The position numbers and the translations under genes were made by a program. 64,000 nucleotides of DNA from Dysidea avara. Its lineage: Eukaryota; Porifera; Demospongiae; Dictyoceratida; Dysideidae. This document shows positions 56,459-64,000 of this stretch, one piece after another. The DNA lies in contig NC_089272.1 of the NCBI RefSeq assembly GCF_963678975.1, positions 57,110,713 through 57,174,712 on the forward strand, written 5' to 3'. Below the pieces are notes generated by a model. That model was not told where the DNA came from. It was given only the letters and a program-made list of their open reading frames with translations, and searched no databases. Positions within the stretch are counted from its first letter, which is position 1; each line of letters opens with the position of its first letter.

Positions 56459-58875
56459 TGGTGAACCCACGTATACCGCATCTGAAATGGCACCGCGCGC
56501 CCCAATTATCGTCTGAAAAGTGAAGTATCCATTACGCTTCGTTGTCAGCTTTGTTCAACCCGTTACACAGCATTTCGAATCAAGAACCTTTCGAAAAGCA
56601 CCTCTGTAATCCAGGGTCGCATACCAAAAGAAAGGGTGCCGCGCCCCCCGGTTATATCAATTATCGTCTGAAAAGTGAAGTATCCATTACGCTTCATTGT
56701 CGGCTATGTTCAACCCGTTACACAGCAGTATGAATGAAGAACTGAAAAGCACCTCTGCTATCAAAATAGCCACTATGACAAATACGGATGATATCCGTTA
56801 CAAAGGGAAGCCATCACGTGCTATCGCCAAATCGACATGTTTCGCTGTCAGCAAAGATGAATGGGACACAAAGGAGGACACTGGTAAGTCCACGAAAAAT
56901 GTATTGTACGTACTGCGGTATGCCAAAAAGGCACCTGTCGGATAGGGTTGAGCGATACTACCGTTTTAGTGATATATCGCGATATTTTGAAAGTATCAAT
57001 ATTGCTATATTTTGTTATTAACTATCGTGATACCATGCCTGTACATTACTGTCATTAAAAAGCCATTTGTTATGAAGTACTAAGCTAAGAATCCTTGTAA
57101 GTCATAACCTGGTTACCCCTGCAGAGAGGTGTGAACACCATAACATAACTTCAAAGCATGTGTTACAATAACTGTTACTGTAAACATAGTTGACAGTGGC
57201 TAGTTTGATGCTACTTTTGAAGACTTCCTGCAGGAATACTGAGGAATACACTATGTAGCACCAGCTATGATTGACATATTTGTAAGTATCGTGAACTATT
57301 CAGTATCGTGAATAGTGGCTTTAGTATCAATCGTGATACTAAAATGGCAGTATCGCTCAGCCCTACTGTCGGACTGAAGCGACATAGAACAGTGAAAAAA
57401 ATCAAGACCGTAGCCTTAGCTGTTATCGAGTTACGCTTGTCTGAAGGCATCAGTCAGTTACTCAGTCAGTCAGTCACTAGAAAATTCCGTTAAATAAATT
57501 ATTTTTAAAATTCCGTAGCAACTTGTTGAAAGTGTTTCGGGTCGATCTGAAAGCTTGTTTGGGCTTAGTTTTACCTAACCAATACTGCCTCATCGTCGCC
57601 AGGGGAAATTAAGGCTGCTTTGTGGGTGATATTATATCGTGGGCCATGCCTACTCCTTTGTGGTCCCTACTATGCAGTTACTATCGTACTGTATGATTAT
57701 CACCCGGCCCTAAACCACCACCTAAATAATCATATTGTAATTCAATAGAATGTGTAGTAGTTGTTGTGCTGGGATACCATTTTGTTTATAATACTGTAAC
57801 ATCCAATTTCTAACTGGCCATTACAGCTAGGGCATTGCATATGCAGATGACAGACTCACAGTGTAAGTTACATGAGGTCATAAAGCAATCATACGGTAGA
57901 ACCCCACAATAATGGACATATTGAGACCAACAAGTTTTGATCCATTTTTGCTCCAATAAAGATGCTGTCTGGTACATGTAGAAATGTATAGCCTGGGACC
58001 AAATCTTTGCTGTTTTCTCTATTGTGCATCCTAAGAGGTTCACTGTACAGAAAACAGTGTCCTCGGTCAAAATGAATTACCATATAACCTAAATATTTCG
58101 AGGGAGAAAAGTTTTGCCGTTTTCAGGGTTTTGGAGGTATCAGCAAAAAATTTATCCTTGAAATACATTAGATCTCTAATATGTACATTTTGGGATTGTA
58201 TGAAAATTTTTTTATTTTTAGCTACATTGCTCAACCTTGCAAATATTGTCCCTTGGCTATCATACAGTATGATAGTACTGTATAGTAGGGACCACAAAGG
58301 AGTAGGCGTGGCCCACGAAATAACATCACCCAAAAACCAACCTCAATTTCCCTGACGACGATGAGGCAGTATTGGTTAGGTAAAACTAAGCCCAAACAAG
58401 CTTTCAGATCAACCGGAAATGCTTTCAACAAGTTGCTACAGAATTTTAAAATTTTTTTTATTTAATGGAATTTTCTACTGACTGGCTGAGTAAGTAACTG
58501 ATTGACTGATGCCTTCAGACAAGCATAACTTGATAACGGCTAAGGCTACGGGCTTGGTATACCGCAGTACATACAATGCATTCTTCATGGACTTAACAGT
58601 GTCCTCCTTTGTGTCCCATTCACCTTTGCTGACTGCAAAAAGTGTCGATGTGGCGGTAGCATGTGATGGCTTCCCTTCGTAATGGAAATTGTCCGTATTT
58701 TTCATAATGGCTATTTTGTTAGCAGAGGTGCTTTTCGAACAGTTCTTGATTCGTAATGCTGCGTAACTGGTTGAATATGGCTGACAACGAAGCGTAATGG
58801 ATACTTCACTTTAATTGATATAGCTGGGGCACGGCACCATTTCAGATGCGGTATTCGTGGGTTCACCAGTCAGAT
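56459..58875. mobile_element. 2.4-kb element with long inverted arms
   Basis: CTGGTGAACCCACGTATACC with GCATCTGAAATGG on the left is mirrored by CCATTTCAGATGCGGTATTC with GTGGGTTCACCAG on the right. The arms (about 56459-57700 and 58255-58875) remain inverse over many blocks: GTGAAGTATCCATTACGCTT, TGGGACACAAAGGAGGACAC, CTTGTTTGGGCTTAGTTTTA. A 153-bp part of the left arm is tandemly repeated (56507 and 56660). The inner borders are the GTATAGTAGGGAC repeat in opposite orientations. The left arm carries the hAT-like insertion at 56943-57365. Confidence 0.75.
56943..57365. mobile_element. 423-bp hAT-like MITE nested in the left arm
   Basis: TAGGGTTGAGCGATACTACC and the inverse of the right end (TAGGGCTGAGCGATACTGCC) are the terminal repeats. 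An exact 8-bp duplication, CTGTCGGA, lies at 56935-56942 and 57366-57373. It contains TATCGATA-like words as the element at 18498-18916 does. Confidence 0.92.
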
Positions 58876-58979
58876 TTCAGCTTCGATGTGTTTATTTGTT
58901 CTACATAACAACTTTTTGCTGGGCTACTTAACAAGATTGGTAAGCTAGCATTTGTACACAAGACCATATATATATGCAC

Positions 58980-59495
58980 CAGCGTTGAAACCGGGTCGGG
59001 TCATCCGGGTCACATTTTCTCCGGGTCATCCAGGTCTGACCCGGTTTACAATTTATCCGGGTCTGACCCGGATTGGATCACGTGAGAAACGAAATTGTTC
59101 GTTTGACGACGTGGAAACTTATAAACGCTATCGCGTAGCTCTTTCGTGAGCCACGCCCACTTATCGCATTACCAACATCCGCTCAGCCACGCCCATTTGT
59201 TAGTAAGTGTAGTATGTAGCACGAAACTGAGGGTATCTATGGTGAGGGGTAGCTATTGTCAGTAGGTGAAGACCTTTTTTTTTTTTGGTCTTCAATCTAT
59301 AGCTAGGCTGAAGTTGCAATATTTACTCAACACGAATGGAACGCTCAAAATGTAGACTCGTTCGCTCGCTCGAGACTAGCTGAAACACGTCTCGGCTTTA
59401 ATTAATCCGGGTCACACCCGGGTCAATCCGGGTCACATCCGGGTCTGACCCGGATTGCTATCCGGGTCAGCAGTAGTGACCCGGTTTCAACGTTG
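58980..59495. mobile_element. 516-bp hAT-like element rich in CCGGGTC words
   Basis: CAGCGTTGAAACCGGGTC on the left is mirrored by GACCCGGTTTCAACGTTG on the right. ATATGCAC is duplicated at 58972-58979 and 59496-59503. Subterminal CCGGGTCTGACCCGGATT words occur repeatedly at both ends, typical of transposase-binding clusters in hAT elements. A fragment of the same family is at 1263-1322. Confidence 0.9.
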
Positions 59496-59523
59496 ATATG
59501 CACTAGCACTTCAGCCACAGATA

Positions 59524-60124
59524 TATGTGACCCGCTGAGCAAACACCTGACTTGTTTGCATTTTCCTCGAACTTTATTTTATGACATTTTGTAGAGGGAA
59601 AAATCAGTGGGCTGTTAAATTTCCAGTCTTATCTGGTAAGCGCTTTTGAAGTTATAGTGATAAACAACAATAATCAATTTGTACAGTGCCTATATGTGAA
59701 AAATTACAGGTGTTTGTTTAATTGATTGTAAGTCTCGAGTGCAACAGGCTACAGAGTTGGGACTTGTGTTCATTCTATTCATCATGAACTGGGGCATTCG
59801 TTCATCAAGGTATAGTTTTTGGCCTAAATACACCATGCTATTAAACAAGAAGGTTGTTCAACGACGACAATAAAGTTAATCTTTATAGCACATAACCAAA
59901 CACACTTAATTCCCGTTTGCTTTATGGTACAGAAATGAAACAAGGATATTTGTACTCTCCATGAAGAGGTGAATCCATTGGTATATTAGATATTTTAATT
60001 CAAGTCTTCCTTCACTGTTTACTGAAGCGATTAAAACATTTTATGCATCCAATGTATTTCAATGGCATTTATCTCAAAAACAGATTATGCAAACAAGTCA
60101 GATTTTCGCTCAGTGGGTCACATA
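59524..60124. mobile_element. TATGTGAC-ended element, copy 2 (601 bp)
   Basis: TATGTGACCCGCTGAGCAAA continues ACCTGACTTGTTTGCAT. The inverse right end (TATGTGACCCACTGAGCGAA ... CTGACTTGTTTGCAT) matches over about 38 bp. Non-autonomous. Confidence 0.8.
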
Positions 60125-61101
60125 AATTATATGCACAAGCACAAGAGCTGCCGAGTGCAGCAAATCACTAATGCCCATGTAACAACTGCAACTGCAGGCA
60201 AGCTTTGCGAGTGTACTTATATTGGGATGTGAATTTTGATCATGGATAACCTACGTAAGAATAACAACAAGGTGTTACTGAGGGACAAGGTGTGATTGAG
60301 GTTGAGCGTAAGTGCAATGCCAAACAGCTTCGATTGTGGGCGTGTAATAAAACTGAATAAAATAAAAAGCATGAACTCATAATGTGAACTCATAATGATG
60401 TTTTAAGTGCACTTAAGTTTTTATTTAGTGCTTACTTTAATAGTAATAGACATGAATAATTTTATACAGTTAAAAGGCTAAAATCCATTAATTGCCACTC
60501 TATGTGCTACATGACACCATCATATGCATCATGTAGGTGTCTATTATCAATCAAAACAAATAAACCTGTGAAATCCATGCAAACTTCAAGTCCATAGCAT
60601 TATTCACCCATAATCGATCCCATAAAGTATCACTATAAGGCCAGGCAAACTTGATTACTTGTTTCTCATCCATGAAAATTTGGGATTTCCATGTGGGCGG
60701 GAGATCATTTTTCATTCTACACTGCAAAAGAAAATACTTCAAATCAAGCTGTCTGTTACTATTGAGGTACTAAAGCCTTTTAAGAACTAGTACTTACGTT
60801 TTACCACTGTTTCTGCGGTGTAAGTGACACTTGCTGTGCTGTAAAATGATAGCCAGCCTTCTTAGCATCAAAATAAGTGTGCAAGTGATTGATAACAGCA
60901 ATAATGAAATTAGAGGCGGTTGGGTAAAAAGGGATGCGGGCAGGGATGAGAAACAATTAATCAAGTTTGCCCGGCCTAATTTTAGCAGAAGCAGAAGAGT
61001 CAACTTTCCATCAAAGAAATTTGATGATTTCTAGAAATGCCTGGAATTCATTAACGAGAAATTGAGGTGGTATATAAAAATGCACTCCTTGCTAGGAAGA
61101 A

Positions 61102-61746
61102 TATGTGACTGGATTTGACAAAACAAGGCTTCGACGCACAAAGCTTTGTTAGGAGATATGACGATTTTAAGGAATCATTGTGTAATAACTTCCCAGTGCC
61201 TACAGCTGTGCGAACAAAATTTGCACCAATTGTTCATCTGTTCACTAGCTATCACTGAGTGGGTGTATACACTTCTGATACCCAACATTTGCCCTGTTTT
61301 GAGCAGCTTTTTTCGAACAGGTTATAATATCACAGATGGTAGTAATAAGGGTGGGAGGGTGGGGGTGGACGGTGGTCTTAATATACGGGTATAAAATGGA
61401 GTAAGAAGACGATTGGAATCCAGAGGCCAAGTTTGGGCTCTCCATGGCCCTCCATGGCCCTCAAATTACTCCAAATTGACTGAGAACACTATTGGCGAGC
61501 TCTCTGTGAAGTCCCAGTTCACTACACACCATTATCACAAAGCCATGGCCATTTAATGGTGCCAATCTCACACTCGTGGCTTTGACAGGGTCGGAAGAAA
61601 GCTGCTACAGAAACCAGACTTGCCAGTGCTGAAGGAAGTACAGTGTGAAATATGATAGTGTATTAGACCGGCAATCCATTTCTGGTAAAATCGTAAGTTT
61701 GATTTTGTGTGTGTGGAAGCCTTGTTATATGAAATCCGGTCACATA
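61102..61746. mobile_element. TATGTGAC-ended element, copy 3 (645 bp)
   Basis: TATGTGACTGGATTTGACAA continues AACAAGGCTTC, inverted at the right as GAAGCCTTGTTATATGAAAT with CCGGTCACATA. Size and ends resemble 21149-21793 and 59524-60124, while the interiors look unrelated by eye. Confidence 0.75.
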
Positions 61747-62332
61747 TAATATATATATATATATTTGTGATCTACTACCTTTGTTTCTCATTAACATATT
61801 CCCAAACACTGATAGCAGTGCCATATGGTATTTATACACCTTTGCTTTCCTTTGAAGTGATATGTGAAAGTTCGGTCAAGCCCGCGAATCAACTAATTAA
61901 GTTGACATGGCCTTAGGAAATTTCACTAAAATAAATTCTTCAGTTGCAACTGACAACAAGAGCAAGATCTTCCTCATAGCATAGCAGTATACATCTGGAT
62001 GTTCACTCAAGGTTCAAAAATAGTTTGTTGCTATACATTTGTTGCTATGAGAACAATGGATTTTAGCAGTTTGACGATGCTGCACATCTGAGGGTAACCG
62101 CACCTTCCGTGGCACTTTAAAACAGCTAGCTAGTACCTGTTAACACCTACCCACACACTTGATGTAACACATGTAGTGTTAAGTACAAGATTTTGCCATA
62201 CTGACTTGTTGAAAGTGCTAGTTTATAGCGTGGATACCCATTTACAGCTAACACTAATACTAGATCAATCATCAATGCTTGGCGACCTCGCCCACAATAA
62301 GCAAGTTCTCTGATACAGCTAGACAATCTAAC

Positions 62333-62353
62333 CTTATCTAACGCTTTATCCAT
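62333..62353 (-). CDS. Proposed first coding exon of B2 (7 codons)
   Basis: On the minus strand ATG at 62353 starts MDKALDK and reaches AAG|GTTAGA, a fair donor, at a codon boundary. The B2 main exon begins at a codon boundary with VESGVTKARDKIDSIGEKTK, so the join is in phase and continues a lysine/aspartate-rich amphipathic pattern. The position, 217 bp head to head with A2, mirrors the B1-A1 spacing of 190 bp. This is inference; other first exons within 54.9-62.3 kb are possible. Confidence 0.4.
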
Positions 62354-62570
62354 TTTTCAGTGTTGCTGGTCTAAGTTGTCCCTCAATCACGAGCTCAAAC
62401 GCTACTCCTGAGACCTCACCTCAGACATGGACATCGCCCATGCATGGCCAATCAACTTTATATTAATTGCGTGCTCTAATTTTTCACGTGACATTTTTAT
62501 AAAATTCTGATCTTGTGTACGTATACTGCTCGGCTCTGACCACCTCAGTATTAGCTATGCGTTAGGTAGA
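62354..62570. promoter_or_regulatory. Short shared promoter region of A2 and (proposed) B2, with CCAAT and E-box
   Basis: The stretch has CCAAT at 62448-62452 and the palindrome TCACGTGA (E-box) at 62484-62491. It lies immediately upstream of A2 and of the proposed B2 first exon, a position equivalent to 27630-27819, where a CRE palindrome is found instead. The motifs are seen; function is inferred. Confidence 0.45.
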
Positions 62571-63665
62571 ATGCGACTGAGGCTAAAAGTGAAGGCACCG
62601 TCTGGAGCGGTGGGAGACCCAAAAAGACACGCCAAAGAGGTATCGCGATTATCCAATTTTCTCCTTATCGATATCAGAGTTTTGTTTATTGTCGTCTCCG
62701 TGTATACAACCGTGGCTGCTGTGATCTCGACTGCTGCTCATAACGAAGCAACGAAAGACACCACCAGCGAAAGAGAATTCAACATAACTGATAGGCCTGA
62801 ACATATGGATGTCATCGTGAATGAAGTATCCAATGCTATCCTATGGGACTGCAGAGCGAAGTCTGTTACACGAAGATATTACAAATCTCTGTATGGATTA
62901 CTGTTCATGTCATTTGCAATGATTGTATTGATATTTATTGGAGCACGGTTGACTGTAATGTGTGGCTGGAGGTCCAGACTGAGTCACAACCTACACAACA
63001 TTTTGTGGCGACTGGTGTTGATAAAGAGATTGAAACAGCTGGTGATACGTTACGGTGCAAATGACCCTCGGACTAAAGAGAAAGCTGAGCTTTATTATAA
63101 ACAGTGGGATAGCAAGCAACAAGAAAAGGTTCACTGGACGATATCGGCAGTTCCTTACTTTGAGGCTCTTTTCCTAGTACTTGCTCTACCATTCATATTA
63201 ACTTCCTATGACATTCATCCATTGGGATGTGTGGTAGGTCCTGATGAGGACTCTATTCAGTACTTTAATGATACCGGCAAAGTTGAACTACCGTTTCATG
63301 AAAGTTTGTTAGTATATCAGAAGTTTGCTCTTGGTGCTTCCATGGTGCTAATGACTCCGATTGCTATCTTTGGGTTTATCCTTGTTTGGAGATACAAGAG
63401 AATCACTAGAGGAATGGGTAAGGAGGTAGACAAAATAGCTGGTAGGATTGAAGATGACGGTGCACCAACTAGTGGTTTTCGTAACAAGCTAGGTCTTGCG
63501 TATGGAGTGGCAAAAGCAGTTGTGAATGAAACGATGGGAGGATTGAGGGATGCAATGCAAACAGAGATCCCAATGGAGGACTTGAACAAAACACTCAGTG
63601 CTCGTCTTTATGAGACTGATGAACTAATTGAGGAAGGTAATGATGAAGATACCACCACTGTATGA
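62571..63665 (+). CDS. Four-pass membrane protein, family A (A2)
   Basis: 364 residues, one exon, first ATG at 62571. Membrane segments lie at about 37-55 (VLFIVVSVYTTVAAVIS), 106-130 (KSLYGLLFMSFAMIVLIFIG), 193-212 (AVPYFEALFLVLALPFILTS) and 250-274 (KFALGASMVLMTPIAIFGFI). Loop 1-2 has an NIT glycosylation site and C94 in SNAILWDCRAKSVTRRYYKS. Loop 3-4 has SYDIHPLGC (C220) and NDT. The long basic loop 2-3 and the C-terminal tail (amphipathic, then acidic TDELIEEGNDED) would be cytoplasmic. It aligns with A1 over its whole length, with the same start-to-segment distance. Sharing of the C...R-x-(F/Y)-Y motif with B1 and B2 points to a common ancestor. No named family recognised. Confidence 0.9.
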   Translation: MRLRLKVKAPSGAVGDPKRHAKEVSRLSNFLLIDIRVLFIVVSVYTTVAAVISTAAHNEATKDTTSEREFNITDRPEHMDVIVNEVSNAILWDCRAKSVTRRYYKSLYGLLFMSFAMIVLIFIGARLTVMCGWRSRLSHNLHNILWRLVLIKRLKQLVIRYGANDPRTKEKAELYYKQWDSKQQEKVHWTISAVPYFEALFLVLALPFILTSYDIHPLGCVVGPDEDSIQYFNDTGKVELPFHESLLVYQKFALGASMVLMTPIAIFGFILVWRYKRITRGMGKEVDKIAGRIEDDGAPTSGFRNKLGLAYGVAKAVVNETMGGLRDAMQTEIPMEDLNKTLSARLYETDELIEEGNDEDTTTV

Positions 63666-64000
63666 TTTTATTACATGAACATATATTTATTTTAAACTAA
63701 TATATGTATAATTGTATATATCAGCATATAATGCCACATTATTCTCCTATGACTTGTTTAGTTGTGTTGCGTTGGTATAGTGCATGACAGTAGTGAGCTG
63801 GGATAGATTGTTCCATTTCAGTACATTTGTAGGAGTATGTATAATATTATTATATTCATAAAGTAACAAGCATGCATCCTCTGTACAGAAAGCAAAGCTC
63901 ATTTGTGGTATAATTAATGGCTCAGTGTAACAGTGTCAACAAGAGGGCTGAATTCATGTTGCTGTCTGTGTGGTTGTGTGAAAGACAAGCAATTTGTGGT
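63666..64000. other. Downstream region of A2
   Basis: Non-coding; presumably the 3' untranslated region and beyond. Nothing else recognised before the window ends. Confidence 0.5.

Larger units (their letters stand above)
54849..62332 (-). other. Probable 7.5-kb intron of B2, packed with transposons
   Basis: Between the B2 acceptor at 54849-54850 and the proposed donor at 62332 (AAG|GTTAGA on the minus strand) no other gene was recognised. The stretch holds the inverted elements listed at 56125-56427, 56459-58875, 58980-59495, 59524-60124 and 61102-61746. The assignment as intron depends on the proposed first exon. Confidence 0.45.

Overview
The window looks like AT-rich nuclear DNA from an invertebrate animal. 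It has introns, tRNA-derived SINE sequence, a TRIM-NHL gene and very many small fold-back transposons. A demosponge of the Amphimedon type is my best guess; this is an impression from gene and repeat style that only a database search could settle. Real coding sequence is sparse and repeats make up most of the window.

Layout. 1-13 kb: a TRIM-type gene (RING, B-box, filamin, NHL) with a frameshift in its B-box, several fold-back elements, a 30/31-bp satellite array (8.2-10.8 kb) and a small B-box remnant. 13-26 kb: a 1.3-kb hAT-like element with a nested insertion, then C-terminal exons of a decayed MMAA-like gene (GTPase chaperone of methylmalonyl-CoA mutase) broken up by transposons. 26-29 kb: a head-to-head pair of genes for four-pass membrane proteins (B1 on minus, A1 on plus). 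29-49 kb: a tandem segmental duplication. Copy 1 has complete A1 and a 5'-truncated DDX10 copy; copy 2 has a 5'-truncated A copy and the complete DDX10 gene. A second array of the same satellite, in opposite orientation, lies inside copy 2. 49-52 kb: a 19-bp minisatellite, a TIR element and a SINE. 52-64 kb: a second pair, B2 (minus, large cytoplasmic loop with repeats) and A2 (plus). B2 seems to start in a tiny exon next to A2, about 7.5 kb from its main exon, and the intron is full of transposons.

The main candidate for something undescribed is the A/B family. Two divergent pairs encode four-pass proteins that share a Cys-...-Arg-x-(Phe/Tyr)-(Tyr/x) motif before the second membrane segment and a cysteine-containing loop between segments 3 and 4. 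B members have two cysteines per loop and A members one. Conserved head-to-head pairing suggests co-expression and perhaps a shared complex; this is inference.
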